A stretch of DNA of 64,000 nt from Duganella aquatilis (GCF_009674565.1 NZ_WKJL01000014.1:114455-178454); one strand, 5' to 3'. Counted from the stretch's first letter, positions 44,496-54,107 are shown. The notes: generated from the letters alone by a model not told the origin. Numbers and translations: made by a program.

Positions 44496-44544
44496 AATTC
44501 TGTTTTGGAACGGATTGGACCTCGCGCCCAGTCCGACTCTTTCG

Positions 44545-44586
44545 ACCGGCGATCGAGCATTCCTCCATCGCCGGTTTTTGCTTTTT
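44545..44586 (+). terminator. Terminator after fba
   Basis: ACCGGCGAT and ATCGCCGGT pair over 9 bp around a 13-base loop and are followed by TTTTTGCTTTTT. It lies just before the purC ATG at 44604. Confidence 0.85.
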
Positions 44587-44603
44587 CATTACATTCCCCT
44601 GCT

Positions 44604-45500
44604 ATGAACAGCCTCTACCAGTCTTCCATCAAGTCCCTGCCACTCCTCGGCCACGGCAAAGTCCGCGACAACTACGCTGTCGGCGATGACAAAATCCTCA
44701 TCGTCACCTCCGACCGCCTGTCGGCTTTCGATGTTGTCATGAATGAACCGATTCCCGGCAAGGGCAAGGTGCTGAACCAGATGACCGACTTCTGGTTCGA
44801 GAAACTGGGCCACATCGTGCCGAACCACCTGACCGGCGTGGCGCCGGAATCGGTGGTCGCCGCCGACGAAGTGGAGCAGGTCCAGGGCCGCGCCGTGGTC
44901 GCCAAGCGCCTGAAGCCGATCATGGTGGAAGCCGTGGTGCGCGGCTACATCATCGGCTCGGGCTGGAAAGACTACCAGGCCACCGGTTCGATCTGCGGCA
45001 TCCAGCTGCCGGCAGGCCTGAAGCAGGCGGAAAAACTGCCGCAACCGATCTTCACGCCGGCGGCCAAGGCCGACCTCGGCGAGCACGACGAAAACATCAG
45101 CTTCGAGGAAATGGAAAGCCGCATCGGCGCCGAACTGGCCGCCAAAATGCGCGATGTCGCCATCAAGCTGTACACCGAAGCCTCCGAATACGCCGCTTCG
45201 CGCGGCATCATCATCGCCGACACCAAGTTCGAATTCGGCCTGGACGACAACGGCGTCATGCACCTGATGGACGAAGTGCTGACCGCCGACTCGTCGCGCT
45301 TCTGGCCCGCCGATTCGTATGCGACCGGCATCTCGCCGCCGTCGTTCGACAAGCAGTTCGTGCGCGACTACCTGGAAACGCTGACCGACTGGGGCAAGAC
45401 CGCACCGGCGCCAGCGCTGCCGGCCGACGTCATCAACAAGACCCAGGCCAAGTATTTCGAAGCCATCGAACGCCTGACCGGCGAAAAGCTGAAGGCCTGA
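44604..45500 (+). CDS. purC: SAICAR synthetase
   Basis: Joins CAIR and aspartate in purine synthesis. 298 residues: GHGKVRDNYAVGDDKILIVTSDRLSAFDV at the start, VARRLKPIMVEAVVRGYIIGSGWK-like and LIADTKFEFGLD signature segments, then DEVLTADSSRFWP. The ATG at 44604 gives the normal N-terminus even though the frame extends through the fba terminator. Begins the purC-purE-purK-sua5 run. Confidence 0.96.
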   Translation: MNSLYQSSIKSLPLLGHGKVRDNYAVGDDKILIVTSDRLSAFDVVMNEPIPGKGKVLNQMTDFWFEKLGHIVPNHLTGVAPESVVAADEVEQVQGRAVVAKRLKPIMVEAVVRGYIIGSGWKDYQATGSICGIQLPAGLKQAEKLPQPIFTPAAKADLGEHDENISFEEMESRIGAELAAKMRDVAIKLYTEASEYAASRGIIIADTKFEFGLDDNGVMHLMDEVLTADSSRFWPADSYATGISPPSFDKQFVRDYLETLTDWGKTAPAPALPADVINKTQAKYFEAIERLTGEKLKA

Positions 45501-45503
45501 GCG

Positions 45504-46001
45504 ATGAGCGATAACAAACCCCTGGTTGGCGTCATCATGGGCTCGTCCTCGGACTGGGACGTGATGTCGAACGCGGTCGCCATCCTCAAGCAGTTCGGCG
45601 TGCCGTTTGAAGCGCAAGTGATCTCGGCCCACCGCATGCCGGACGAAATGTACGCCTATGCCAAGAGCGCGCGCGCACGCGGCCTGCGCGCCATCATCGC
45701 CGGCGCCGGCGGTGCGGCGCACCTGCCGGGCATGGTGGCCGCCATGACCATCGTGCCGGTGCTGGGCGTGCCGGTGCCGTCGAAATACCTGCGCGGCGAA
45801 GACTCCATGCTGTCGATCCTGCAAATGCCGAAAGGCGTGCCGGTCTCCACCTTCGCCATCGGCGAAGCGGGCGCCGCCAATGCGGCGCTGACGGCGGTGG
45901 CCATGATCGCGGCCACCGACGACGCGCTGGCCGCGAAGCTGGAAGCCTTCCGCGTTTCGCAAACCGAGGTCGCCAAGGCCATGACACTGCCGGTTGAATA
46001 A
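45504..46001 (+). CDS. purE: N5-CAIR mutase
   Basis: Moves carboxylate in N5-CAIR to form CAIR. 165 residues with the class I signature: MGSSSDWDVM, QVISAHRMPDEM with the catalytic His, and IIAGAGGAAHLPGMVAAMT. It lies 3 bases after purC and abuts purK with no gap. Confidence 0.97.
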   Translation: MSDNKPLVGVIMGSSSDWDVMSNAVAILKQFGVPFEAQVISAHRMPDEMYAYAKSARARGLRAIIAGAGGAAHLPGMVAAMTIVPVLGVPVPSKYLRGEDSMLSILQMPKGVPVSTFAIGEAGAANAALTAVAMIAATDDALAAKLEAFRVSQTEVAKAMTLPVE

Positions 46002-47198
46002 ATGAGTGATACGAAGTTCTCGCCCATCCTGCCTGCCGCCCATCCTCCAGCCTGGCTGGGCGTGATGGGCGGCGGCCAGCTGGGCCGCATGTTTGCCCAG
46101 GCCGCGCAGGCCATGGGTTACCAGGTTGCCGTACTGGAGCCGGCCGACGCCTGCCCGGCCGGCCAGGTCGCGCAGCGCCTGGTCAACGCCGGCTACAGTG
46201 ATGCCGCCGGCCTCGATGCACTGGCCGCGCAATGCGCCGCCGTCACCACCGAGTTTGAAAACGTCCCGGCGGACAGCCTGTCGCGCCTGGCGCAATCGGT
46301 GTTCGTGGCGCCCAACGCGCATGGCGTGTCGGTGGCGCAGGACCGCATCGCCGAGAAGAGCTTCTTCGTCGGCTGCGCGCCGAAGTCGGGCGTGCTGCCG
46401 GCGCCGCACAAGGTGATCGCCGCGCAGGAAGATATCGACGCCATCGGCGACGAGCTGCTGCCGGGCATCCTGAAAACCGTGCGCATGGGCTACGACGGCA
46501 AGGGCCAGGTGCGCGTCAAATCGCGCGCCGATGTGCAGGCCGCATTCGAATCGATGGGCAAGGTCACCTGCCTGCTGGAGAAAATGCTGCCGCTGGCCTA
46601 CGAGGTGTCCGTGCTGACCGCGCGCGGACACGACGGCGAATCGGTGGTCTACCCGATCGCCGAGAACGTGCACCGCGACGGCATCCTGTTCACCACCACC
46701 GTGCCTGGTCCGAACGTGTCGGACGAGAGCGCGCTGAAGGCGCAGCAGGCGGCGCAAGCCATCGTGGCCGAGCTCGGCTACGTGGGCGTGCTGTGCATCG
46801 AATTCTTCGTGCTGACCGACGGTTCGCTGGTGGTCAACGAAATGGCGCCGCGTCCGCACAACAGCGGCCACTACACCATGGACGCCTGCGTCACCAGCCA
46901 GTTCGCGCAGCAGGTGCGTGCCATGGCGCGTCTGCCGCTGGGCGACGTGCGCCAGCATTCGCCGGCGGTCATGCTGAACATCCTGGGCGACGTCTGGTTC
47001 ACCGACGACAGCGACGCCACGCGCGAGCCGGCGTGGCACGAAATCCTGGCGCTGCCGGGCGCCAATCTGCACCTGTACGGCAAGGACGATCCGCGCCGCG
47101 CACGCAAGATGGGCCACCTGACCTTCGTCGCGCCGACCCTGGCGCAAGCGCAGCAGCAGCTGAACGCCGCCTGCGCCATCCTCGGGATCGCGCCGTGA
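46002..47198 (+). CDS. purK: N5-carboxyaminoimidazole ribonucleotide synthase
   Basis: ATP-grasp carboxylase acting with PurE on AIR and bicarbonate. 398 residues: GVMGGGQLGRMFAQAAQAMGYQVAVL at the start, TTEFENVPAD, KTVRMGYDGKGQ, then the ATP-grasp part with CIEFFVLTDGSLVVNEMAPRPHNSGHYT and KMGHLTF. It overlaps sua5 by 4 bases (GTGA). Confidence 0.97.
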   Translation: MSDTKFSPILPAAHPPAWLGVMGGGQLGRMFAQAAQAMGYQVAVLEPADACPAGQVAQRLVNAGYSDAAGLDALAAQCAAVTTEFENVPADSLSRLAQSVFVAPNAHGVSVAQDRIAEKSFFVGCAPKSGVLPAPHKVIAAQEDIDAIGDELLPGILKTVRMGYDGKGQVRVKSRADVQAAFESMGKVTCLLEKMLPLAYEVSVLTARGHDGESVVYPIAENVHRDGILFTTTVPGPNVSDESALKAQQAAQAIVAELGYVGVLCIEFFVLTDGSLVVNEMAPRPHNSGHYTMDACVTSQFAQQVRAMARLPLGDVRQHSPAVMLNILGDVWFTDDSDATREPAWHEILALPGANLHLYGKDDPRRARKMGHLTFVAPTLAQAQQQLNAACAILGIAP

Positions 47199-48271
47199 AG
47201 CAGCAGCCTTCCGCAAGCGTCGCCGGCCAGGCCGCCATCGCCGAGGCGGCGGCCATCCTGGAGCAGGGCGGGCTGGTGGCGTTTCCGACCGAGACCGTCT
47301 ACGGCCTCGGCGCCGACGCTGAAAATCCGGCCGCCGTGGCGCGCATCTACGAAGCCAAGGGCCGGCCGCACGACCATCCGGTGATCGTGCACGTCGCGCC
47401 CGGCGCCGATCTGGACTACTGGGTCACCGAGGTGCCGGAGCAAGCGCGCCAGCTGGTGCAGGCCTTCTGGCCCGGCCCGCTGACCCTGATCCTGAAACGC
47501 CATCCACAGATTCCGGACGCGGTTTCCGCCGGCCAGGATTCGGTCGGCATCCGCTGCCCGTCGCATCCGGTCGCCATCGCCTTGCTGCAAGCGTTCAAAG
47601 GCGGCAAGGGCGGCGTGGCGGCGCCGTCGGCCAACAAGTTCGGCAACGTCAGCCCGACCACCGCCCGGCACGTGCGCGACGAGTTCGGCATGGACCAGCA
47701 CGATGACGGCGATCTCGGCGGCGGCATCGCCTGCTCGGCCGCCGAACTGAGCGTGGTGCTGGAGGGCGGTTCGAGCCAGGTCGGCATCGAATCGACCATC
47801 GTCGACATGTCGCGCCTGGCCACGCACGGCCCGGTGCTGCTGCGTCCCGGCCACATCAGTGCGCAGCAGATCGCCGACGTGATCGGCATGCTGCCGGCCG
47901 CGCCGGACCAGGCCGCGCCGCGCGCTTCCGGCACGCTGGAATCGCACTACGCGCCGCGCACGCCGGTCACCATGCTGGCGGCCGAGTCGCTGGCCGAGAC
48001 GCTGTCCCGACTGCGCGCCAGGGGCGTCAAGGTGGCCGTGATCCGCCATGCGGCCACGGTCGAGGCCGATGCGCAACGCGTGCTGCCGGCCGATCCGGCC
48101 GGCTACGCCTACGGCCTGTATGCTGCGCTGCGTGATATGGATCAGACCGGCTCCGGCCTGATCCTGGTGGAAACACCGCCGCAGGATGCGGCGTGGCTGG
48201 GCGTCAACGACCGCCTGCGCCGCTCGGTGTTCGGCTCGGCCGGCGTCATCGAATCCCTGTTGCAAAAATAA
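47195..48271 (+). CDS. tsaC: Threonylcarbamoyl-AMP synthase, Sua5 long form
   Basis: Makes threonylcarbamoyl-adenylate for the t6A37 modification of tRNA. The 358 residues comprise a YrdC domain (LVAFPTETVYGLGADAENP; KGRPHDHPVIVHV; FWPGPLTLIL; SVGIRCPSHPVA; AAPSANKFGNVSPT) and a C-terminal Sua5 domain starting near ASGTLESHYAPRTP. GTG at 47195 is embedded in the purK stop. TcdA at 59481 acts later on the same tRNA modification. Confidence 0.94.
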   Translation: MKQQPSASVAGQAAIAEAAAILEQGGLVAFPTETVYGLGADAENPAAVARIYEAKGRPHDHPVIVHVAPGADLDYWVTEVPEQARQLVQAFWPGPLTLILKRHPQIPDAVSAGQDSVGIRCPSHPVAIALLQAFKGGKGGVAAPSANKFGNVSPTTARHVRDEFGMDQHDDGDLGGGIACSAAELSVVLEGGSSQVGIESTIVDMSRLATHGPVLLRPGHISAQQIADVIGMLPAAPDQAAPRASGTLESHYAPRTPVTMLAAESLAETLSRLRARGVKVAVIRHAATVEADAQRVLPADPAGYAYGLYAALRDMDQTGSGLILVETPPQDAAWLGVNDRLRRSVFGSAGVIESLLQK

Positions 48272-48349
48272 GCCGTGCGCGGCAGCTCCTGCTAAGATTC
48301 AATGGTTGCCGGCCGAAGAACTCGCCCGGCCATCTTGCAAGGATGTCAT

Positions 48350-49885
48350 ATGCGCGGTGCTCGCCTGGTTCTGATGCCATTGATGTTGATGCTGGCCTCC
48401 TGCGGCGGAGGCAGCAGCTCCGGGCCGGGCGGCACGGTGGTGGCCCCGACCACGCCCACGGTGCAGTTGCGCGGCCAGGCCATCGGCGGCGCCACCCTGG
48501 TGCCGGTCGCCGTCAGCAGCAGCGCCACCGTCAACACGCTCGATCCGGCCACGCTGAAAACGCTGGTCGACGCCAGCACCACCGTCGGCAGCGCCGTCAC
48601 CGGCACGCCGACCTGCGCCATCACCACCTACACGCTGAAATACCACACCATCGACTCGGCCGGCGCCGACACCAGCGCCAATACCGCCATCATCGTGCCG
48701 TCGGGAAGCAACGCGGTGTGCCAGGGCGGCCGTCCGGTGTTGTTATATGCCCACGGTACCTCGGTGCAGAAAAGTACCGACATGGCCAACCTGTCGGCCA
48801 CCGAACCGCGCCTGATCGCCGCCATGTTCGCGGCGCAGGGCTACATCGTGGTGGCGCCGAATTACGTCGGCTACGCCGGTTCCACGGCCGGTTACCACCC
48901 TTATCTTGACGCACAGCAGCAATCATCCGACATGATCGATGCGTTGCGCGCCGCGCGCAGCATCTTCGGCAGCATCGGCGCCGGCGCCTCCGCCCGGCTG
49001 ATGGTCACCGGCTACTCGCAGGGCGGCTTTGTGGCGCTGGCCACGCAGCGCGCGATGCAGACCCAGTACGCGTCGGAATTCAAGGTGACGGCGGCGGCGC
49101 CCCTGTCCGGCCCGTATGCGCTGACGCTGTTCGGCGACACCATCTTCAACGGCGCGCCGTCCACCGGCGCGGCCGGCTTCATGCCGATGCTGATCACCGC
49201 CGGCCAGCGCGCCGGCGCCAGCCTGTACACCAGCACCAGCGACATCTACGAAGCCAGGTACGCCACCGGCATCGACACGCTGCTGCCGGGCACGCAAAGC
49301 CTGGGCGAACTGGTGGCGGCCGGCAAGCTGCCGAACGACGTGCTGTTCGCCGCCGACTCGCTGCCGCAGGCGGCCGGCTACGCCAGCTTCTTCGGCGCCG
49401 ACCACCTGATCAAGACCAGCTACCGCGACGCCTACCTGGCCGACCTCAAGGCCAATCCTTGCAACGGCAGCAACGCCACGCCGCTCAGTTGCGCGCCGGC
49501 GCAGTCGCTGCGCAAGTGGCTGCTGAAGAACGACCTGCGCACCTACACGCCGAACGTGCCGCTGTTCCTGTGCGGCGGCGACGAAGATCCGCTGGTCCCG
49601 TACGTCAACACCACCAGCACCGCCGCCTACTTCCGCGCACAGGGCGCGACCGGGCTGCAAGTGACGGTGCTGAACGTGGATGATTCGTCGTTGACCGGCC
49701 CCTTCCTGACCACGCGGGCCGAGTTCGCCGCCGCCAAGGAATTGTTGCGCCGCACGACGCTGAACCAGACCGGCAGCGCCACCGCCGCCGACCAGGCCGT
49801 CAAGGATGCCTATCACGCCGGGCTGGTGGCGCCGTTTTGCCTGCGCGAGGCGCGCGCCTTCCTCGATTCTGCACCATCGCAGTGA
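48350..49885 (+). CDS. Alpha/beta-hydrolase lipoprotein
   Basis: A 511-residue probable outer-membrane lipoprotein esterase or peptidase-like lipase. The signal ends in lipobox LASC (Cys18), followed by a GGGSSSGPGG linker. The hydrolase core shows LLYAHGTSV, VVAPNYVGYAGS, the nucleophile elbow TGYSQGGFVA, LCGGDEDPLVP with the acid and a later region expected to hold the His. Four additional Cys could form disulphides. The start at 48350 is set by the signal peptide. Confidence 0.85.
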   Translation: MRGARLVLMPLMLMLASCGGGSSSGPGGTVVAPTTPTVQLRGQAIGGATLVPVAVSSSATVNTLDPATLKTLVDASTTVGSAVTGTPTCAITTYTLKYHTIDSAGADTSANTAIIVPSGSNAVCQGGRPVLLYAHGTSVQKSTDMANLSATEPRLIAAMFAAQGYIVVAPNYVGYAGSTAGYHPYLDAQQQSSDMIDALRAARSIFGSIGAGASARLMVTGYSQGGFVALATQRAMQTQYASEFKVTAAAPLSGPYALTLFGDTIFNGAPSTGAAGFMPMLITAGQRAGASLYTSTSDIYEARYATGIDTLLPGTQSLGELVAAGKLPNDVLFAADSLPQAAGYASFFGADHLIKTSYRDAYLADLKANPCNGSNATPLSCAPAQSLRKWLLKNDLRTYTPNVPLFLCGGDEDPLVPYVNTTSTAAYFRAQGATGLQVTVLNVDDSSLTGPFLTTRAEFAAAKELLRRTTLNQTGSATAADQAVKDAYHAGLVAPFCLREARAFLDSAPSQ

Positions 49886-50059
49886 ATTGTTATTTGACAT
49901 CGATTAAGATGCACCGAGCAAGCGTTCTTTTTTGCTCACAAACCCCGGTTTTTAGTGGTGTTCCTCTATACAAGAGTTGCCGGGACTGGCATATTAGTTG
50001 GGTTGCGAATAGCACGGCCGTTCGTATCAGAAAACCAAAAAATATTTTTAGGAGACAAC

Positions 50060-51433
50060 ATGCGTCACACCAAACTTGCACTTGCTGCAATGGCCCTGGC
50101 CGTCCTTGCGGGTTGCGGCGGCACCGATCCGGCGCCCGGCGATCAAACCGTTAAAGTCAAATACAGCGCACAGGTATCGTTCGGCGACAGCCTGTCCGAC
50201 GTCGGCTCTTACAATGTCGGCACCGTTGCCGCGCTGAAGGGCGGCAAATTCACCATCAACGGTGACAATACCGCGATCAACGCCACCCTCACCGGCAAGA
50301 ACTGGACTGAGCTGATGGCCGCCCAGATCGGCGTGGCCGCGCCGTGCGCCGCCGTCACCGGCCTCGATGGCGACGCCACCAAAGGTTTCTCCGTGCCGGC
50401 CACGCCGCACGCCGGCTGCTACGGCTACGCCATGGGCGGTTCGCGCGTGACCAATCCTGTTGGCCCGAGCAATAAACTGACCGGCAGCGCGCTGGGCGCG
50501 CTGACCTATCCGGTCGTCACCCAGATCGCCAATCACCTGAAAGCGGTCGGCGGTAAATTCAAGGGCGACGAGCTGGTGCTGGTCATGGCTGGCGGTAACG
50601 ACGCCTTCTACCAGCTGACCGCGCTGAGCACCGCCGCCACCGCTGCCGGCACCGCCGCCGGCGGCACCGCCTACGTCACCAGCCTGGTGGGCCAGCTGGC
50701 TGCCGGCGCCACCGATCCGAAGTCGGCCGCGGTCGCCATCGGCACCGCTGCCCAGACCGCTGCGGCAAGCGGCGCCTCGCAAACGGTCATCACCCAGGCC
50801 GCCATCGGCGCCGCCGCCGTTCAGCCAGGTAACTCGGCAGTCGCTTCGCCAGCCGTCTATGGCCCGATGGTGACCAAGGCGACCGCCGACGCCACCGCTG
50901 CCGGCCAGAAAGCCGGCGCCGACTACGCCACCGCCCACGGCCCTGACCTGGTTGCCGCCATGGCGCAAGCCGGCACCGAGCTGGTGGCGCTGGTGAAAAC
51001 CCAGCTGGTCGCCAACGGCGCCAACTATGTGGTGGTCAACAACTTGCCGGATGTCGCCACCACGCCGCTGGGCCGCAGCCAGCCTGCCGCCACCCAGACG
51101 CTGATCAACGCCATGGTGAGCGCCTACAACGCTTCGCTGACCAGCGGCCTGTCCAGCGAAACGAAAGTGCTGCTGGTGGACGTGTTTGCCGTCAGCCACG
51201 ACCAGGCGACCAATCCCGGCCCATACGGCCTGACCAACGTTTCCGAAACCGCGTGCGACCTGACCACCGCCAAGAACCCGCTGGGCAGCTCGCTGGTGTG
51301 CAACGGCAGCAACCTGAAATCGGGCGATGTCAGCCACTGGTCCTTCGCGGATGACGTGCATCCAAGCCCGTACAACAACCTGCTGCTGGCGCGTTATGTG
51401 TCCAAGGCGCTGGTGACCAAGGGTTGGCTGTAA
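50060..51433 (+). CDS. SGNH/GDSL-family lipoprotein hydrolase
   Basis: A 457-residue lipoprotein with lipobox LAGC (Cys19). Block I SFGDSLSDVG (Ser44) carries the nucleophile, block III is AGGNDAFYQL, and block V is DDVHPSPYNN with the catalytic Asp/His. Between blocks III and V lies an unusually long Ala/Thr/Gly-rich insert of about 130 residues. AGGAG precedes the ATG at 50060. Likely a surface or periplasmic esterase; the substrate is unknown. The 174-base upstream gap has an imperfect GAGCAA/TTGCTC hairpin (49916-49937) that may end the previous gene. Confidence 0.88.
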   Translation: MRHTKLALAAMALAVLAGCGGTDPAPGDQTVKVKYSAQVSFGDSLSDVGSYNVGTVAALKGGKFTINGDNTAINATLTGKNWTELMAAQIGVAAPCAAVTGLDGDATKGFSVPATPHAGCYGYAMGGSRVTNPVGPSNKLTGSALGALTYPVVTQIANHLKAVGGKFKGDELVLVMAGGNDAFYQLTALSTAATAAGTAAGGTAYVTSLVGQLAAGATDPKSAAVAIGTAAQTAAASGASQTVITQAAIGAAAVQPGNSAVASPAVYGPMVTKATADATAAGQKAGADYATAHGPDLVAAMAQAGTELVALVKTQLVANGANYVVVNNLPDVATTPLGRSQPAATQTLINAMVSAYNASLTSGLSSETKVLLVDVFAVSHDQATNPGPYGLTNVSETACDLTTAKNPLGSSLVCNGSNLKSGDVSHWSFADDVHPSPYNNLLLARYVSKALVTKGWL

Positions 51434-51446
51434 TTCAGTCGTCGCG

Positions 51447-51479
51447 GGCGGCGGCGCGGCGTGAGGCCGCGCCGCCGCC
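51447..51479. repeat. GC-only 14-bp hairpin before ompW
   Basis: GGCGGCGGCGCGGC and GCCGCGCCGCCGCC pair perfectly around GTGAG, with no T-run. It lies 13 bases after the SGNH gene and 30 bases before the OmpW ATG, so it may terminate the first transcript, protect its end or shape the second leader. Confidence 0.55.
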
Positions 51480-51508
51480 GGACTTACACACAAATATCTG
51501 GAGACGAT

Positions 51509-52189
51509 ATGAAGAACACGGTAAAACTGCTGGCGCTGGCCGCCGCAATGACGGTAGCTTCGGCTGCCTCGGCACAACAAAGCACCGGCACCTGGCTGGG
51601 CACCCTGGGCGTGAACAAGATCACGCCGAAAGTGGATTCGGGCGACGTGTCGGCGCCGGCGCTGCCGGGCACCAAGACCGACGTCGGTTCGGACACCAAG
51701 CCGCGCTTTACCATCGGCTACATGCTGACCGATAACATCTCGGCCGAGCTGGACCTGGGCCTGCCGTACAAGCATGAGCTGTCCGGCGCTGGTTCGATCC
51801 AGGGCACGGGCAAGCTGGCGACGGCCGAAGTGCTGCCGCCGACCTTTTTTGTGCAGTACCGCTTCCTGAATGCGAACTCGACCTTCCGTCCGTATGTCGG
51901 CGTGGGCTACACCTACGCCATGTTCCAGAAGGAACGCGGTTCGGGCCAGCTGACGGCGGTGCTGAACACCGGCGGCCCTGGCGCCACCTTCAAGCTGGAC
52001 GACAAGTCGGCCGCCAGCTTCCAGCTCGGCGGCACGTTCAAGATCAACGAGAAATGGTTCCTGGATGCGTCGGTCATCAAGACCAAGCTGAAAACCACGG
52101 CGCACTACTCGACCGGCCAGACCCAGGAGGTGCGCCTGGATCCGCTGGCGGTCAACTTCAGTGTCGGCTACGCCTTCAAGGGCTTCTAG
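51509..52189 (+). CDS. ompW: OmpW-family outer membrane protein
   Basis: An eight-stranded beta-barrel of 226 residues. The signal peptide runs to about residue 22 (AASAQQS). Family features: WLGTLGVNKITPK-like opening, FTIGYMLTDNISAELDLGLPYKH, LPPTFFVQYRFLN, RPYVGVGYTYAMF, and the end SVGYAFKGF with a terminal Phe for BAM recognition. Likely a small hydrophobic-compound channel. The ATG at 51509 has GGAG 7 bases upstream. Confidence 0.92.
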   Translation: MKNTVKLLALAAAMTVASAASAQQSTGTWLGTLGVNKITPKVDSGDVSAPALPGTKTDVGSDTKPRFTIGYMLTDNISAELDLGLPYKHELSGAGSIQGTGKLATAEVLPPTFFVQYRFLNANSTFRPYVGVGYTYAMFQKERGSGQLTAVLNTGGPGATFKLDDKSAASFQLGGTFKINEKWFLDASVIKTKLKTTAHYSTGQTQEVRLDPLAVNFSVGYAFKGF

Positions 52190-52194
52190 AAATG

Positions 52195-52224
52195 AAAACC
52201 GCTGCCTCGGCAGCGGTTTTTTTT
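52195..52224. terminator. Terminator between ompW and gcdH
   Basis: CCGCTGC and GCAGCGG pair around CTCG, flanked by AAAA and eight T. It lies between convergent genes and can serve both. Confidence 0.92.
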
Positions 52225-52229
52225 GGCGC

Positions 52230-53414
52230 TTACTGGAAGGCCTGGATGCCGGTCTGCGCCCGGCCAAGAATCAGTGCATGGATGTCGTGCGTGCCTTCAT
52301 AGGTATTCACGACTTCCAGATTCACCATGTGGCGGATGATGCCGAACTCGTCCGAGATACCATTCCCGCCCAGCATATCGCGCGCCACGCGGGCGATGTC
52401 CAGCGACTTGCCGCACGAATTACGCTTCATCATCGAGGTGATCTCCACCGCCGCCGTGCCCTCATCCTTCATGCGCCCCAGGCGCAGACAGCCTTGCAGG
52501 CCCATGGTGATTTCGGTCTGCATGTCGGCCAGCTTTTTCTGGATCAGCTGGTTGGCGGCCAGCGGACGGCCAAACTGGGTGCGGTCCATCACGTACTGGC
52601 GCGCCGTGTGCCAGCACGCTTCCGCCGCGCCCAGCGCGCCCCAGGCGATGCCGTAGCGGGCCGAGTTCAGGCAGGTGAACGGGCCCTTCAGGCCGCGCAC
52701 GTCCGGGAAGGCGTTCTCTTCCGGCACAAACACATTGTCCATGACGATTTCGCCGGTGATCGACGCGCGCAGGCCGAACTTGCCGTGGATCGCCGGCGCG
52801 CTCAGGCCGGCCATGCCTTTTTCCAGCACGAAGCCGCGGATCGACCCTTCATCGTCCTTGGCCCACACCACGAACACATCGGCCACCGGCGAATTGGTGA
52901 TCCACATCTTGGCGCCGCTCAGCGCGTAGCCGCCCGGCACCTTCTTGGCGCGGGTGATCATCGAGCCGGGATCGGAGCCGTGGTTCGGCTCGGTCAGGCC
53001 GAAGCAGCCGATCCACTCGCCGGTGGCCAGCCTGGGCAGGTATTTCTGCTTCTGCGCCTCGGTGCCGAACTCGAAGATCGGCACCATCACCAGCGACGAC
53101 TGCACGCTCATCATCGAGCGGTAGCCGGAGTCGATGCGCTCGACTTCGCGCGCGATCAGGCCGTAGGCCACGTAGTTCAGGCCGGGACCGCCGTACTGTT
53201 CGGGAATGGTCGGACCGAGCAGCCCCATCTCGCCCATTTCGCGGAAGATCGAGGTGTCCATGGTTTCATGACGGAAGGCGTCGAGGATGCGCGGCTGCAG
53301 CTTGTCCTGGCAGTAGGACGCGGCGGCGTCGCGCACCATGCGCTCGTCGTCGCTGAGCTGCTGGTCCAGCAGCAGGGGGTCATCCCAGTGGAAGTGGGCG
53401 CGGGCTTGGCTCAT
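52230..53414 (-). CDS. gcdH: Glutaryl-CoA dehydrogenase
   Basis: FAD enzyme oxidising and decarboxylating glutaryl-CoA to crotonyl-CoA in lysine and tryptophan breakdown. The 394 residues show the acyl-CoA dehydrogenase fold, with YRSMMSVQSSLVMVPI (the Arg and SVQSSLVM typical of GCDH), GCFGLTEPNHGSDPGSM, the FAD-site WITNSPVAD and the catalytic base Glu in NTYEGTHDIHALILGRAQTG. It stands alone, with a flavin reductase gene following in the upstream direction. Confidence 0.95.
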   Translation of the reverse strand: MSQARAHFHWDDPLLLDQQLSDDERMVRDAAASYCQDKLQPRILDAFRHETMDTSIFREMGEMGLLGPTIPEQYGGPGLNYVAYGLIAREVERIDSGYRSMMSVQSSLVMVPIFEFGTEAQKQKYLPRLATGEWIGCFGLTEPNHGSDPGSMITRAKKVPGGYALSGAKMWITNSPVADVFVVWAKDDEGSIRGFVLEKGMAGLSAPAIHGKFGLRASITGEIVMDNVFVPEENAFPDVRGLKGPFTCLNSARYGIAWGALGAAEACWHTARQYVMDRTQFGRPLAANQLIQKKLADMQTEITMGLQGCLRLGRMKDEGTAAVEITSMMKRNSCGKSLDIARVARDMLGGNGISDEFGIIRHMVNLEVVNTYEGTHDIHALILGRAQTGIQAFQ

Positions 53415-53506
53415 AATTAGTCTCTCGTTATGGTGATGAATGCTGCCAGCATTCTATGCCGCTGCCCCGGTGCACGCTTTTCTAATGGCGACACCAATTT
53501 CCGTTT

Positions 53507-54010
53507 TTAGCCCAGGCCGGCGAACTGGCCGCTGTGGAAGATCAGCGGCGGGGACGGGGAAAACTCGCAGAATTCCACTTCGCCGACAAAAATCACATGG
53601 TCGCCTTCCGGATAGCGGCTACGGTTATGGCATTCGAACCAGGCCGACACGCCCTGGATGATGGGCTGGCCGGTGCGCGACAGTTCGTACTCCACGCCTT
53701 CCCACGGATCGACGCCGCGGGTGGCGAAGCGCTTGGCCAGGTGGGCCTGCTCGGCGTTCAGCACATTGATGACGTAGTGCGAGTTGCCGGTGAAGATGGG
53801 CATGCTGTTGGCGCCGTTCGACAGGCTCCACAGCACCAGCGGCGGGTCGAGCGACACCGAATTGAAGGAACTGGCCGTCAGGCCGCGAAACGTGCCGTCC
53901 GCCAGCCGCGTGGTGATGATGGTGACGCCGGTGGCAAACTGGCCCAGCGCCTGGCGAAAATGGGCGGTGTCGAACGTGCGCTCTGCGGCGCGTGGGGATT
54001 TGAGGTTCAT
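53507..54010 (-). CDS. Flavin reductase family protein
   Basis: 167 residues, FMN-binding split-barrel. Pattern: RQALGQFATGVTIITTR, GLTASSFNSVSLDPPLVLWSLS, and GDHVIFVGEVEF with GxHxIxxGxV. Probably supplies reduced FMN or FAD to a partner monooxygenase, none of which is seen nearby. Divergent from msrA. Confidence 0.92.
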   Translation of the reverse strand: MNLKSPRAAERTFDTAHFRQALGQFATGVTIITTRLADGTFRGLTASSFNSVSLDPPLVLWSLSNGANSMPIFTGNSHYVINVLNAEQAHLAKRFATRGVDPWEGVEYELSRTGQPIIQGVSAWFECHNRSRYPEGDHVIFVGEVEFCEFSPSPPLIFHSGQFAGLG

Positions 54011-54107
54011 GGTGAGCCATTATGCCAAAGATTTGTACCGTCATAGCGGATTACCCCGGTTTGCGTTACAGTGGGCAGATGGGCAAGTCTTCTATGCGGG
54101 AGGAGTC

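Noticed and set aside
44589..47216. Long minus-strand open frame opposite purC, purE and purK
   Set aside because: Antisense shadow of three certain genes, with no family resemblance.
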